DNA of 64,000 bases from Gari tellinella (Eukaryota; Mollusca; Bivalvia; Cardiida; Psammobiidae): NCBI GenBank assembly GCA_922989275.2, contig OV277858.1, positions 992,001-1,056,000 of the forward strand, read 5' to 3'. A model generated the notes under the pieces. It saw only the letters and a list, made by a program, of their open reading frames with translations, was not told the DNA's origin and ran no database searches. Shown in pieces: positions 11,052 to 23,838 of the stretch (its first letter is position 1; each line of letters opens with the position of its first letter). A program made the translations under genes and the position numbers.

Positions 11052-11530
11052 TTAAAAGTCATGTTTTACCTCCAATAATACAGTAAAAGTAAAGTTTGCC
11101 TCGCAACTCAAAGCGTGCGTGCCTTGTTCCAAGCAACACTACTTGAACCAGGTCAAAGTACATGTAGATATAATAGAGGATAACTTTAATTTTATTTTAT
11201 GTAAGATTGATATTCAATACATTGAGTGAGCATCACACGTTATATTTTCAGGAGTGAAGAAGCAACGAGTGAAAATATAACAGTCTGGGCCGGGGTGCAT
11301 GACACGTATGGTCCGATTTTTCTGACCTGTCTGAGTTATTTTTAGAACAGAATAGTTAATAATGGTAAATAGGTAAGCAAGGTAACATCGAATATGTAAT
11401 CGTACACTTTCCTACTTGAGATAAGTACATGTATGAGCCTCGTGCAGCACGAGACCGCTGCGCTAACTTTTTACTGATATGTTATTCATTCTCAATAAAC
11501 GTGTTTATGCTAAAAACTATTATGTTCATT

Positions 11531-11597
11531 GCAAACAGGCTGGAGCCAGATCAGACGCCGCGGAACCCGGCGTCTGATCAGGCTCCAATCTGTTTGC
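11531..11597. repeat. Hairpin remnant of the GACGCC family
   Basis: GCAAACAG...CTGTTTGC arms enclose GATCAGACGCCG / CGGCGTCTGATC around a short CGGAACC loop. The outer TTAA-flanked ends seen in longer copies are not recognisable. Confidence 0.7.
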
Positions 11598-12500
11598 CAC
11601 CCAGATTAAAAAGATAAAATTAATTTTCTACAGTTAAAACCCGGGTTTTCTACTTGGTTCACAGCTCATCGAAACGGGACCACCAACAGGGAGACGACTG
11701 GGAGAACGCTTGCCACCGGGCCGGAATATAGTTTATTCAAGTGATTTGTAAATAGAGTGAATAGACACTCGAGTGCCATTATAGAGACACTCCTGTGATT
11801 TGTTTTAAAAGTTTGTGTTGGATTTTAAGACTTTAAAAACTGCATGTTATTATTATGTGTTGGATCTTAAGATTTTGAAAACTGTTTTTTTATGTTTTTT
11901 CTTTCAGAACGAAAATTATATTGTGCATGCTTTGATAATTTAACTTATATTGTAATTATTTTAAACATGTAGAGTTAGTTTGTTTTAATTAGTTAAATAT
12001 GTAGATAGTGTATGTAGCAGGAGTTTAGCTACAGCTTTATCTGAGGTAGTTTGAAAGTTTGTTCTATTAGTATTTCTCAAAAAAGGATTGTTTACGTATG
12101 AATTTATATATATATTATAGAAGTGAAGTGAAGTGTTAATTTTACAACGAATCTTGAAATTTGATTTCACTACTTTTATATAAAGTGGCCACCAACTTTA
12201 AAAAAAACCCACCAAGTATGCCAATTCATATAAATACCTTAATTAAGATGCACTTTAAAAGTTTTTGAACTGTTAATAAAAAAATTACAACAATGTCAAA
12301 AACACATATTCAAAATATCATGATCATTGGTTGAACCTGATTATGCATTATATAATCACCGATTGTGAAAATTGTCTAAAATTTATCATTATGTATCGAG
12401 TTTTTCAGAAGGGTATTATAAAACAAAACACCATTAAGATACAACAACTATCGATGGTATTAGTCTGTACTCAGGATAAGTAGAATTGACAGTCTTTATC

Positions 12501-12606
12501 CACAGGGACCTGGCACGATTGATTTTTGAGAGAAAGAATTGCCAAAAGGTATATATACCTTTTGAAAAAAAATTATCTCAAAAATCAATCGTGCCGGGTC
12601 CCTGTG
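12501..12606. mobile_element. Minimal hAT-like foldback MITE (106 bp)
   Basis: A near-perfect hairpin starts CACAGGGACCTGGCACGAT and ends in its complement. It is flanked by a perfect 8-bp direct repeat TCTTTATC (12493-12500 and 12607-12614). Eight-base target duplications with CA...TG ends fit the hAT superfamily. The arms match the outermost parts of the 961-bp element at 34369-35329, so this looks like an internal deletion derivative of that family that has still transposed. Confidence 0.85.
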
Positions 12607-12614
12607 TCTTTATC

Positions 12615-13690
12615 TGGGTTGTACGACTCATCAAGAAAACTAGCATTCGAGACATTTGAATGCCTTCTTACTTGTTGTACGATTCACCAAGAAAACTTTC
12701 ATTCCATATATATCTGAATAATATTCTCACCTGTTGCTTTTTCTCATATTGAAGCGATTTAAGTATTTTTTATTAATAATTTTACTAATTATTATTAAAG
12801 TGTGCATTTATTAAGCGTGTATAGTTCATCACCTGATGACCATTCTGAAGCTACATTTGGTTCCTAAAAACCTAAAAACGGCATGTCTGTTTCTACGACG
12901 TAATAATAGTTTAAACTTTTGACACTTAAAGAAGACTAAAGTCACATAATTTATATTTATCAATATAGAAACTAATTTCTTTAAAAGTGCATGCATAAAC
13001 AATCACCTTTTAAGATATTTTTACGGTGAAGACGTGTCTTTAAATTTACAAACTCTAATTAGTTTTAGATTTATATTAGAATTTATTTATCTTCATCCAT
13101 TAATTACATACGATTCTTTAATTTGAAACGAAAGAAATGGCAATGTCCATACCATAATACCTTTGTTGAGGGACTCATGGTCATATGAACATGTTTTGTA
13201 TTGCCGTAAAACCCAACCCATTCAATAAATTGTTGAGGGGACCGCTCGTTCTCTACCATATTGACCTTGAAATACACATTGCTCTTTTTTATCCAAAGTT
13301 GTGTTTATTACATTGTGCAACACTGTTTAGAGGTATAATGTCTTATCTGTCATGTACGACCTTTTCATTCTGAACTGTAAGGATTTTGAATCAATTGGTT
13401 AGAAAGAAAAGGTCGTACTTGGCAGATGCGACATTTTACCGCAAAGTATGGTTCATATTTGTAGATAAGACCTTAGATCTTTTATCAAAATCTTTAAATC
13501 ATATTTGAAAGTAAGCTAGATATTCTAACAAAAGTTTCTACAGACAAAATAGCTTTACAAATGAAAAAACTCATTTTCTCACAACATGTCAGAAACGACC
13601 TTTTACAACCAATTTGGCGAATTAGTAAATAACTTAGACAATTTATGTTCTATTCTGTTCTATTCAAATTAAAAAATTAAGTTATTATAT
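12615..13690. other. AT-rich non-coding stretch
   Basis: No gene or element was identified. A short local repeat around GTACGACTCATCAAGAAAACT recurs near 12613 and 12674. ORFs of about 60 codons have no recognisable features. Confidence 0.4.
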
Positions 13691-14647
13691 AAAAAAACAA
13701 GGGCCACCTGGTGCACTATGTAAAACATGACCTATAGTGACCTAGATTACGACTGGACATGACCCACAATCAACCTTTAGAGTGTTAACAAGATTTTTCT
13801 ATGCTTTGACCTAGTTTCTGACCAGACACAATCCACATTTGATTTTGACCTAGATTTGATGTAGGCAAACATTTTGGCAATATTTCATTCAGATCTAATG
13901 AGATTTGTAGCCTCTAGAGGGTTAACAATGTTTTTCTTTGATTTGAACTAGTGACCTAAATTTTAATTCGACATGACCCATATTCAAACTGGACCTAGAT
14001 ATTAATCAGGCAAACATTCTGACTAAGTTTCATTAAAATCCAATGAGATTGGAAGCCTCTAGAGTGTTAACAATAATTTTCTATTATTTGACCTAGTGAC
14101 CTAGTTTTTTACCGGACATAACCCATATTCAAACTTGACCTAGATATGAATAAGGCAAACATTTTACAAAGTTACATGAAGATAAAGTGAGAGTTGTAGC
14201 CTATAGAGTGTAAACAAGGTTTTCCTATGATTTGACCTATTGACCTAGTTTTTGACCCCACATGACCAATATTCGAACTTGACCTAGATATCAATTAGGC
14301 AAACATTCTGATTAGGATGCATTAAATTCCAATGATAGTTTTAGGCAAACATTTTGACTTAGTTTCATTAAGATCCAATATGATTTGTAGCCTCTAGAGT
14401 GTTAACAAGATTTTTCTATGATTTGACCTAGACTAGTGACCTAGTTTTTGACCCCACATGACCCCCATTCGAACTTGACCTAGATTTTATCAAGAAAAAC
14501 ATTGTCATCAAGTTTCATGAAGATCGTATCAAATTTGTAGCCGCTAGAGTGTTATCGAACCAATTGTGAACGGACAGACAGACGACGGACGACGGACATC
14601 CAGCGATCCTAAAAGCTCACCTTGGCACTTCGTGCCAGGTGAGCTAA
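13690..14647. mobile_element. Pearl/Helentron-like element with internal tandem repeats
   Basis: Five to six diverged units share TTTCTATGATTTGACCTAG, GGCAAACATTTTGAC and GTAGCCTCTAGAGTGTTAAC. Starts near 13794, 13931, 14076, 14220 and 14412 give spacings of about 137-192 bases. The right end has GACGGACGACGGACATCC, then a hairpin (AGCTCACCT ... AGGTGAGCT) enclosing GGCACTTCGTGCC, and then CTAA. Tandem core repeats plus a 3' hairpin before CTAA resemble the mollusc pearl elements now placed with Helentrons. The left border is not certain. Confidence 0.6.
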
Positions 14648-14714
14648 AATTAATTCAGTGCTGCTAATGGGTCCAACTATATCACAGTACAATCTTTCTG
14701 TTTTTAAGTACTGC

Positions 14715-14985
14715 TCCATCATGTGTTCCGTCTTTTAGCAGTTTATGTCAAGTGTTCCGTCTTTTAGCGCTTTTCTATATCTAGTGTTCCGTCTTTTATC
14801 AGTTTATGTCAAGTGCACCATCTTATAGCACTTTTCTATATCTAGTGTTCTGTCTTTTAGCACTTTTCTAACTCTAGTGTTCTGTCTTTTAGCAAATTGT
14901 GTCAAGTGTTCCGTCTTTTAGCAATTTTAGTTAAGAGTTCCGTTGTTAATGTTCCGTTCCGCCTCGTCCCGTTCCATTCCGTCTT
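14715..14985. repeat. Short tandem array with GTGTTCCGTCTTTTAGC core
   Basis: About eight variants of GTGTTCCGTCTTTTAGC are separated by short spacers (CAGTTTATGTCAA or GCTTTTCTATATCTA alternating). The last copies decay into CCGTTCCGCC-like runs. No function is seen. Confidence 0.7.
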
Positions 14986-15277
14986 TTAGTAGCGACCAAA
15001 ATAAAAGTAAATGTTTGACATTATCGTGCATCTAGTTTTAAAAATATATGATCAGTCTAAAAAGAGCCTCAAGAAAAGTCACCGAATCTTACTTCTTTAT
15101 TTATTTCCATCACTTTTATAAACATAATATGTTTTACTCCTTCTATTACAGACTGAGTAAAATCTGTTTCGTTTCGTTTGCGCACGCGCTGGCATCAACA
15201 GGAAATAATAACGTCTTTTCCCTCACTGTACACTGCAGTAGGTTAAATTGACGGTCGATAAATAATGTCTCGTTAGT

Positions 15278-15345
15278 CTTGTGGTTAATACGCCTATCTG
15301 AAGTTTAGTTTTCCGTCCCCATGTCCCGGGTTCTAACCCCAACCG
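15278..15345 (+). repeat. tRNA-derived SINE head or tRNA-like relic
   Basis: An A-box-like TTAGTCTTGTGGTTAATAC is followed about 45 bases later by a B-box-like GGGTTCTAACCCC. Spacing and motifs fit a pol III promoter of tRNA origin, but no clean cloverleaf was folded, so it is listed as a repeat rather than a tRNA gene. Confidence 0.45.
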
Positions 15346-15957
15346 AGTTAAATACATGTATATGTTTATTCTTTGAAATGTGCATTCAAACAGAATTTCA
15401 TTATGCTAAACTAATAATTACGTATTTATATAAGCATTGACATACATTAAAATTGTTTTTTTTCATGACACCATTTGGTTTAAGTGTCTTTAATGAAGCA
15501 TAGAATTATACACATACATATGTGTATAGTTCCGTTAATGAAGTGACATGTACATGTATATGTGCTAGGAAATTATGCTGGGTCGGAGAAACGATTAAGA
15601 AGAATAGAAGTGAAAGGTAATTTTGAGAAGGTATTTAATGTACGATGGACCGTCTCTATTGCCACCAGTAAATTGCGTTTGTCTGCAATCAGATGATGTT
15701 TTAGACAGGTGACTGCTTTTAAAAAAATATATAAAATAAACACAAAACACCTGAAAGAGGCTTCTGTTTTTACGGCTGCAACACAAGCACGTAATATCTG
15801 ATGTTGTGAAGTGATAAGTTCGGGTATTAGTTTTATTCCTAACAGGGATAGTTGTTTTCCGTCAAATGTTGCAGTTCTGCAAACAATTATTCAACCAAGT
15901 TTCAGACATGCGCATGCAAACAATGCATTTTTGACTGGTTGCACACAATTAAATGCA

Positions 15958-16065
15958 CAGTGTTCCCTCCCTACAACGGTCAATTCCCTCCAAATAACGA
16001 CTCCCTCCGAACAACGCACACATGTTTTGTCTCCCGTTGGGTGTCGTTGTAGAGAGGGAGCACTG
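15958..16065. mobile_element. Small TIR element with CAGTG termini (108 bp)
   Basis: The left end CAGTGTTCCCTCCCTACAACG matches the complement of the right end CGTTGTAGAGAGGGAGCACTG over about 21 bases with few mismatches. TA follows the right end, but the left flank is CA, so a TA target duplication is only partly supported. A pogo/mariner-type MITE is the best guess. Confidence 0.6.
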
Positions 16066-16299
16066 TACTTCCAATCTGTTCTACGTTTCGCAATAAGCAC
16101 AAGTTTCTCAAGGTCTAAGAAAATGGCTACTTTCAACCTAACCACTGAAGAAGACCCCATCCACCTCAAACGGTTTCCAATAAGTATATATCTTGATACT
16201 GGAATTAACGTCACTCGGAACCGAATAAAAATCCCGGAAACGGTCCCAAATGCCGGAATGTGCTCATAGTCACCTTATTTTAATGGATCCACTGTTCTT

Positions 16300-16465
16300 C
16301 ATAAAACACATAGAGGATAATCTATTCCTTTGGATTGATATGAAAAATAGATCACGCGAATGCGTTGTTATCTGGTTAAAAAACGAGTTCGTAGGACAAG
16401 GTTTTTTTAACCGGATAACAACCCATTCGAGTGGTATATTTTTCATATCCATACAAAGGAATTGA
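16300..16465. repeat. About 160-bp imperfect hairpin
   Basis: GAATAATCTATTCC-type ends and the internal pair ATGAAAAATAGATCACGCGAATG / CATTCGAGTGGTATATTTTTCAT are inverted copies, as are TTATCTGGTTAAAAAA and TTTTTTAACCGGATAA. Both strands carry 60-71 codon shadow ORFs because of the symmetry. Probably a MITE; target duplication not found. Confidence 0.6.
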
Positions 16466-16619
16466 TTATTCTACTTATTATATACATTTTAATAATATTT
16501 TAAGAGAGAAAACACACATAATAAATTAGATCTAATTGTTAACGCGCGACGTCACAAAAGATATTGTGACGTGACGTCACAAAAATGATATAATCACTGC
16601 AAAAGTGATAACAACTGTG

Positions 16620-16780
16620 ACGTATATATAGGATATTACATGAGTGTTCATAATTGGATTTATTAAACGAGTCTTTGAGAAAACGATAAAAACGAGGCTT
16701 TGTCGAGTTTTTATCTTTTTTAAAAAGACGAGTTTGATGAATCCAATAAATTATTAACCCGAATGTTATATTCTTTTTAT
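16620..16780. repeat. Imperfect palindromic element, family shared with 31.3 kb
   Basis: ATATAGGATATTACATGAGTG on the left is answered by CGAATGTTATATTC on the right. AATAAACGAGT and its complement-like ACGAGTTTGATGAATCC lie inside. The copy at 31298-31455 shares the plan (TCTTACATGAGTGCTC ... GAGCACGAATGTTAGA). Confidence 0.55.
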
Positions 16781-17269
16781 AACATAACATAGAAAAGTTA
16801 TTTATCGCAGCCTTTGAGGTCAAATGAATGCTAAGCGCGATATAAGTACACGTAGATCTATACAGGAAAAAAATTGTTCCAAATTAACCCCGTTCACTAG
16901 CATAATATTTATGTTATTATATGTAATAATTGGAACTTTCATGTAGATCAACTATTGATTAATTACACCAAAAATTCTATAAATTGAATCTACATGATGG
17001 AAAGAAGACGTTGGAAAATGAACGCATAGAACACATTTTAATGACGTCACAAGTAACGACGTCGTGGCGTGCCTCATTTGCATAGTTATTTAACTAGTTA
17101 TATATGACATTTAAACAACGGGAGTTATTCAACGCTCACGCCGTCTGTTATGTTATAAATGAAATTTATCTAACTGAAAAATCTCTATAAATCGTCGATA
17201 GGTATATAACAAAAGTAGTTATCATATTTGTTATCCCATAACCTGTTTCTAGTTTAAGGCGTTAATGTT

Positions 17270-17580
17270 CAGTAAGCCTAAATCTAGATTTGAAAACAGG
17301 TAACATGTACCTCTTAGGGCGGGATGAAGGTAAAGCCGAATGTGCCTAAATGAACATTCTGCCTTTCTAGGTGTGACATCAGGACGAGGTTACCACCTAA
17401 GGCGGGTTAATAGTAACGCGGAATGTGCCTATGGAGCATCCTGCTTTACTTTTAGCTAGCTTCAATCTACAAGTGTCTAGATTTGAAAATAAGCTACCAC
17501 TTACGGCAGATTGATAGTAAAGCGGAATGCGCCTTAATGTGCATTCTGCTTTACTTTCAGCCAGCTTTAAGCTTTAATCA
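17270..17580. repeat. Two to three diverged AAAGTAAAGCAGAATG hairpin units
   Basis: Units carrying a stem of the type GTAAAGCGGAATGTGCC / GGCACATTCTGCTTTAC recur near 17325, 17430 and 17510, each preceded by a CTAGATTTGAAAA and a CTACCACTTA-like segment. They are related to the cores of the 240-bp TTAA elements at 22.2, 28.4 and 52.0 kb. Confidence 0.55.
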
Positions 17581-17800
17581 CAGTAGCTCTATTGTTGTTG
17601 AATTATATACAGTGAAAATAGTTATGGGAGGTAAAACATAGAATTCGAATGTATATTTAGATTGCCGTGTTATCTCTCTTTGTTTTTGTTTTACATGTAT
17701 CTAGTATATTTATGATGTAGATTTTGAGCTTCAAATTTATAGATATGAAAACAGGTGAACAGTTAGAGAGGGTTGAAAGTAAAGCGAACTCTGTCTTTAA

Positions 17801-18038
17801 CCCTTTCACTCCCAATGGCACTTCAAAGCGCTCTACAAACAGTTTGGATCCTGATCAGACGCCAAGAAACGCGGCGTCTGATCAGGACCCAAACTGCTTC
17901 CACTCGTTTTGAAATTTATTCAGTCATATTGCCTTATTTTGTAATTTTGTAACGACATTGCAGACAAGAAAATTGACGCAGACGACAATGAAACGGTGAA
18001 GGGGTAAACATCTCACGAAAACTTTGGTAGTGAAAGGG
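17801..18038. mobile_element. TTAA-type hairpin MITE, CCCTTTCA family (238 bp)
   Basis: TTAA precedes the left tip CCCTTTCACTCCC (17797-17800). The right tip GTGAAAGGG is followed by CTAA, a one-base change from TTAA. The centre is the GATCAGACGCC...GGCGTCTGATC hairpin with an asymmetric loop (AAGAAACGC). Confidence 0.65.
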
Positions 18039-18042
18039 CTAA

Positions 18043-21000
18043 AAGATTCCAAAGAGAAGGCACAAGACAGGATCAGAAGGAGAAATACGAAGTTAATTAA
18101 ATTTATGTATTTTAAAGTTTTGACTTACGGCCGTTTATGTCTTGCGACGTTTCGAAAAACGGGCCCCAGGGCACAAGGGCTTCCAAAATCGAAAGGTAGC
18201 AAGGTTATCGAGTTTTATCGTGTCAAGCGTTCCAAGAACAATAAAAACTCGATACTTCGAATTCGCCTTAAGCGATTGTACCAGTATTTCAGCCTCGTTT
18301 TAACTTTGAAATGTGGGTATGTTGTAGCAGTGATAAATACTGCACACAGTGTTTTTCTAGCACTTACACTTTTAGTAACATTTCAATATAGCCTTCCACA
18401 ATTCTTTATAGATAGTCAACAGCCAACATGCAAGCTGTATTACATATACCATTCAACAAAATGATGTGGATATTCACACTCCTAGTGACAATGTGTTTTT
18501 CAACACAAAAACTCAAACAGTGTTACATGTATTTAAATGTTCTTCCAACAGGACATTGAAGTCAGTTACCAGAATTCATTCTGGGCAACTATGAATAATG
18601 ATGAGTGTTCAACTAGAACGTTTGAACCCTAATGCATGCAATATATCTGACATGTTTATCATAACTTAACATGTATGTTAGCAAACAGAATTATTCTTCA
18701 ATTCCAAATGCTTACTTTAATTAATTGCTGCTTATACCCAAAGTATCGGTCTTGTTAAGCGGGATCTTAACTTTCTGATACACGGGGGGATTGTGGCAGT
18801 GATAACTACTGCACACAGTGTTTTTCTAGCAATTACACTTTTAGTAACATTTCAATTTTAGATTCTACTGTTCAATTTGGAATTGAAGGAAACTGTTTAT
18901 GTGTATAATATTGTAAACTTGCAATTCTAGTCATAGAGATACAAATCTGGAGGGTTTAGTAACAGGTCGCCTCTCGTTATTAATCAGCAATTAGCTAATA
19001 TCCAACATCCTTGCTTACCATGCGATGCCACATGTTGGTTGTCGGTGCACTGTTTAATCAAGGCTTTCATTACATAATCTAGCCTCATTATTTGACTGCA
19101 TTTCCTTAGTCGAAATTGCTAATCATCTTTTGATCGCGTAGCCATACTTAAAAGTGGTCGTTTGGTATTGACATGCTGAGAGGTTGATCATTAAGCTACA
19201 CTTATCCAGATGTCAAGACAGCGTGCTGAGATCCGATTAAGACTGGGCGTGTTTAGTTAACTCCTGCGAAGGGTCCGTCATCGATTGGATACAATCGATT
19301 GCATGTAACCTGGTGACGTCACGAGATCTGAGAATCAAATTGCGGTTGCAAAGTTTCAATAAGCACTTCTGCTTTGACAATTGCAAATAAAGGATTCTCG
19401 TTAGTAAATTGGATCTCGTCGTTATTCCAGGTAAGGGTTTACAAGTATTCTTAGTTGTTAAAAATCTCAGCTCGTCTGCTAACATTTTCAAAATTTAGTT
19501 ACATTTCTGTTGATACTTTAATAGGGTTATGTTGCTAACGTTTAATGCAACAAGATTCGGTTCAATCCGCTGTTTAGTTTTCACTCGCCCAGAATAAGAA
19601 CATGTGTTCTTAGTTCAAGGCAAGTGAAAACGGAACCACTGGTAATGTCAACAGGAAAACTTTAACTTATTGGGAATAAACGCCAATTCCTTATTCCTCT
19701 GATGCCTATAATTATTTGTTATCAATACTTAAGGATTCGTTGTACAATGAAATACAATGCATATAACAAAAATGTGACGTGTGTTTTGACGTGATTTTCT
19801 TTGAAAAAGGCCCTTAGAGGTCGAAATATTAGAAAAGAGCAGTATATATATTAATATTAATTTAATTCCCTATCTGGAATATTGAAACAATTATTGTAAA
19901 ATTATTCTCAATGCAAACACGGTATCAAAGTTATATATATATATTGCATAGCTCCCACGAGTTATCTCGATTAAACGCGCACACTGTACATGAGTGCCCG
20001 TATTCTCGCAAGTATATGATAACGTGGACGTGTTTAATTAAATAACGAGCGGAGCTATTGCATTATATTCTCTTGTAACATGGCCTAATTGGACTCTTTG
20101 CAATTTACTCCAAATATTGAGCGCTTTTGACATCCATTAGAATCCCCATTTAAAAGACCAATCAGTGATAGGAACAACACAGCTATTGCTGTTGTACTAA
20201 ATGTTGAGCGCTTTGTAAATCAAAGGTAGTATGAACCCCCTTATACAATTATGATAAATAAAAGTTTGAAATAAAAGAGACCAATCAATGATTGGAACGT
20301 ATACTCTTTGACCAGTTAGATAACTTCCGACAAAGATCGCTTTCCCGGACAGATGTGTAAACAACTCAGTAAAGACGAATATGCTAGTTTCTGGTAAAAT
20401 TTGCGTCACTAGTTTTCGCGCGTGTTTACTGAAAATGATAAAAATGGATATTGGCGCAATAATGACGGAGCGATTTGCAGTGGAGAACACGTTTCCTTTT
20501 CTCAATTTACGGCTTGGTGCTATATTTAGCAATTATTCCTTTGAAAAATATTTGGATCCAGATTAGATCCAATTAGTTCTTTCTCGCTTTCAACCTTTTA
20601 AGGCGTATTTAGTTTGTATTTCTTGTTTTTTTCACTATTCTTAAAAATACCAACACGATTATAGGATGATACGAATACATCCCCATCAATAGGTACAATA
20701 TGTTCATACGTTTTGGTCCTATAACCTAAGGCACCAGATGATTGATCCAGTTCTAGCTCTCTATACTTTAAACATACGGACTCGTGTGTTTCAACTAGAT
20801 GATGGATTTTATATCTTAACGCATTGTATTTCATAGGGCAGTAATATCATCGGTACATGCAGTGCTCCATGGTTATGGTTGGTAACCTGAAAGCAATGGA
20901 ACTCAGTATAGTTCAATAGATTTTGGGTATGGTTGTTTTTGCTGATTAACTTTCTTTTTGCATACTATTAGCGCGTGAATAATGAGTCTATTCAACACTA

Positions 21001-22147
21001 GGCCAACTCCTTACAGTATATATACAGTATGAAGGTTAGCGTAGTTTCGCGTGTAGACCTAGATTAGAAGAATCCTTACTGTTTGCAATGATATACGCAA
21101 TGAAGATATTTGAATACAAAAGCAAAAGGACAAAAGATAGGTATATGTGAGTTTAAATCAAATTAACATATGTGATTACTGAATTGGCTGTTGTTTGGTT
21201 TATCCCGAAATATTGTCCGCATCTGATTTGTTCGGATTATCGACACATCGTTATTTATGAAATACCCACAACTTAGCTAGAAATGTGTGGGTTTGTATTG
21301 TTTACACTATATTTAATAAAGATATGCAGTAATCAGTACAGACACAAAGTGTCACATCATAAATATAGTATCTGACCTATGTTTACATATTTTGTTCTTC
21401 AATACAATGAAGTATTTTTTAAAACAATTAACAGGGGAATAGTTTACCGTGAGAAATCGATCAGATTGTACTTTTTTGTACGAAGCCGATTTACACGTTA
21501 GAAATAATTATTGTTGTGGACATAATTGGCTAAACACATGTTACAGAATAAACATGACACTTGTGAGTCTTATGTATCAAGTTCAAGTGAAAAAATACGA
21601 CGTGTGGGTCTTTTGATGCCGCAATACTGCTTATTTTAGTTATCCGGTAAGCTTAGCCTAAATCCGCACATAATTAGGGTGAACCTTAACGTCAAACTTT
21701 TCAGAATGCGGTTACCTTAGCCGTTCGAACATCAACTCAGTACACGAAAACACCTGTAACTACCTTGATTTTGAACAATGCAATATGATATGCATGGGAT
21801 GGACAGAAAAATACTTTGATTTACCTTCGACATCGTTGGAATAACGTGAGTTTGTCATATACCGGAGATATTCAGTCCCAAAGACAGAAATATGGTGTTT
21901 TGGCATATAGTTGATCCACGTTGATTCACTGATTAAATACACCATTTTGCATGCTATTGGATAAATATTACATCAGTATGTTCGGCAAACATTGCTTTTT
22001 ACGGCTACATACAAATAAATGCTGATATTCAGAAAGTAGGAGTCTTTAGGACCAAAATACAAACTCACCTTTTTATTCGACGCTCGCTGCGCGAGGTAAC
22101 CACAGCCTTATCGATGCGGCAACCATAACCGATTGGACGGTGTGCTT
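18043..22147. other. Non-coding stretch with one direct duplication
   Basis: No gene was recognised; open frames up to 146 codons show no domain features. A 60-base segment (CAGTGATAAATACTGCACAC, then GTTTTTCTAGCA) occurs twice, near 18329 and 18798. An imperfect inverted pair, TGCATAGCTCCCACGAGTTA and its complement near 20040, suggests an old palindromic element around 19.94-20.07 kb. Confidence 0.45.
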
Positions 22148-22600
22148 ATTAGATATAGTATTTGCCATGTTTTCACGTACTTTCATTTACCAAGTACAAT
22201 TTCATGTATTTAACGTTTATATTACGCGATTAACCCTTTCCCCAATACAAGCACCTTTTAGCGGATATGATTTATTCTTCCGCTGAAGAAAATAGTTCCA
22301 ATTTAAATAGTCATGAATATATAGCATTGGGAATATTATCTATATTCTAGCACATGGAAGCTTAAAACAGGATGGAAGTAAAGCAGAATGCGCCTTAAGG
22401 CGCATTCTGCTTTTCTTTCACCCTGCTTTAAGTTATCACATATCTTCAATACTAGAAACAGGCTATCAGTTAAATGGTTAATGGAGATTGTTTGAAACCG
22501 AAAGTACCTACGGGAGGTAACCGATACGCACGATTTCGTTGAGTAACGATGCTTGATTTTGAGTTATCGTACTTCGTTAAAAGCCACTAGGTGTCGCACG
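22148..22600. repeat. Duplicated segment, copy A (partner at 23663-24900)
   Basis: AGTATTTGCCATGTTTTCAC...CGCGATTAA and GGAGGTAACCGATACGCACG...GAGTTATCGTACTTCGTTAA align with 23663-23838. Copy A contains the 244-bp TTAA element that copy B lacks, and keeps an uninterrupted TTAA at 22577-22580 where copy B holds a 1.04-kb element. Confidence 0.8.
22234..22477. mobile_element. TTAA-flanked hairpin MITE, 'AAAGCAG' family (244 bp)
   Basis: It is flanked by TTAA at 22230-22233 and 22478-22481, with a left tip CCCTTTCCCC. The core hairpin AGTAAAGCAGAATGCGCC / GGCGCATTCTGCTTTTCTTT sits near 22375-22435. The paralogous segment at 23744-23747 has a single TTAA and no insert, which is direct evidence of insertion and a TTAA target duplication. 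Sisters of 245 and 239 bp lie at 28356 and 52023. Confidence 0.85.
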
Positions 22601-22701
22601 AATTGGTAGCTTATGTCCTTCAAGCATGCAGCATGCTTTTACTTGTATAAACGTCTAGGCAAGAAAACCACTGAGGCGCCTCATGTTAGTCCCATATCTT
22701 A

Positions 22702-23029
22702 TGCCCCTATTCCATGTATTCCACACCGACTACGAATCCCACGAATCGCCACGAAGTGATAAATGTTATGATTCGTGGGGATTCGTGGAATTCGGCAAAT
22801 CTTTCTATCTAATTCGTGACACTCTACGAATCGGCTACGAACGAGTTAAGAATATTCGTGGGACTCGGCTCGAATCTTACGAATACTGTCAAGAATTCAG
22901 TACTTGTGTACAGAATTGACTACGAATCAGGTAAGAACTCCACGAATTTGTTACGAATCATCTACGAATCCTAGAATTTTCCAATTCGTAGCGGTTCATG
23001 GGATTCGTTGTCGGTGTGGAATAGGGGCA
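22702..23029. mobile_element. Harbinger-like MITE with TTA target duplication (328 bp)
   Basis: The ends TGCCCCTATTCCA and TGGAATAGGGGCA are exact inverted copies, continued inside by CCACACCGAC-type sequence on both sides. The flanks are TTA (22699-22701) and TTA (23030-23032), the three-base duplication typical of PIF/Harbinger. The inside is packed with ACGAATC / GATTCGT words in both orientations. The 78-codon frame inside is produced by this repeat and is not a gene. Confidence 0.75.
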
Positions 23030-23139
23030 TTATGTTTGATAGTTTGAATGGACTTGTTGGGTAATGTCTTTAATCAAGAAATGAACTGATATTTTTCGGC
23101 GCTTAAACGCTGTAAAAATCAGTACATTTCTTATATTTA

Positions 23140-23500
23140 CCAGTTTATGCATGTATGTTTAATCTATTATTCTAATACACTTCGCGCACGCCCCTATATA
23201 AACAAAGAAATGACGTATCTGTGTTTGAATTCTCAATAAAACACTCACACGCTGTAACGTTCTAACGTGACGTCATATGGCTTCGAAAATGCGTACGCCA
23301 AGAAATGTAGCGTCGTTACTTCGGTGCAAAATGTGGTTCAGCTTCGTGATTTAATTACGACGCATCTCAACTCCTACCCGTGTTTTATTGCCACGATAAA
23401 ACATTGATAATAATTTATTATTTCTTAAATTGTTTTTTGGCTCAAATTCAATGAAAACACTCACTCAATCAAAATTTGATTTAACTTCACACAATAAATA
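23140..23500 (-). repeat. Repeat family copy, inverted relative to 30830-31140
   Basis: TTCTCAATAAAACACTCACACGC, ACGTGACGTCATATGGCTTCG and CAACTCCTACCCGTGTTTTAT each recur in reverse complement between about 30.84 and 31.14 kb. A piece also appears near 39760. No ends were defined. Confidence 0.6.
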
Positions 23501-23662
23501 GAAAATGGTAACAAAAAGCATATGCTATAATGCTTCTTTTGAAACTATAGTCACTTTCATACATATACCAATGGCCTAAATAAGCAGGCGGCTTTTTCTG
23601 TGTTCTTGGTTTCACGCTTTATATTCACTTTGATTGAAGTCCTGGGTAATTACCTTAGCCTT

Positions 23663-23838
23663 GTTAGATAGAGTATTTGCCAAGTTTAACATACTTTCGT
23701 TTACCAAGTGCCATTTCATGTATTTACCGATTATATTTCGCGATTAATAGAGATTGTTCGAAAGTACCTCAGTACGGGAGGTAACCGATACGCACGAGTT
23801 CGTTGAGTAACGATTCTTGAATTATCGTACTTTGTTAA
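23663..23838. repeat. Duplicated segment, copy B (partner at 22148-22600)
   Basis: It matches copy A on both sides of the MITE at 22234-22477 but has a single TTAA (23744-23747) where copy A has the MITE. It is in turn split at TTAA 23835-23838 by the element at 23839-24876; similarity to copy A resumes for a short way at 24881 (AGTCACCTGTAGCGC against AGCCACTAGGTGTCGC). Confidence 0.8.

Noticed and set aside
15811..16269. 152-codon plus-strand ORF as a gene
   Set aside because: It crosses a TIR element at 15958-16065 and has a comparable antisense frame; no domain seen.
18024..18464. 146-codon plus-strand ORF as a possible host gene
   Set aside because: It starts inside a MITE, has no recognisable domain, and includes a segment that is duplicated at 18.8 kb as non-coding sequence.
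22683..22919. 78-codon ORF in the 22.7-kb region
   Set aside because: Produced by ACGAATC-type words inside a Harbinger-like MITE.
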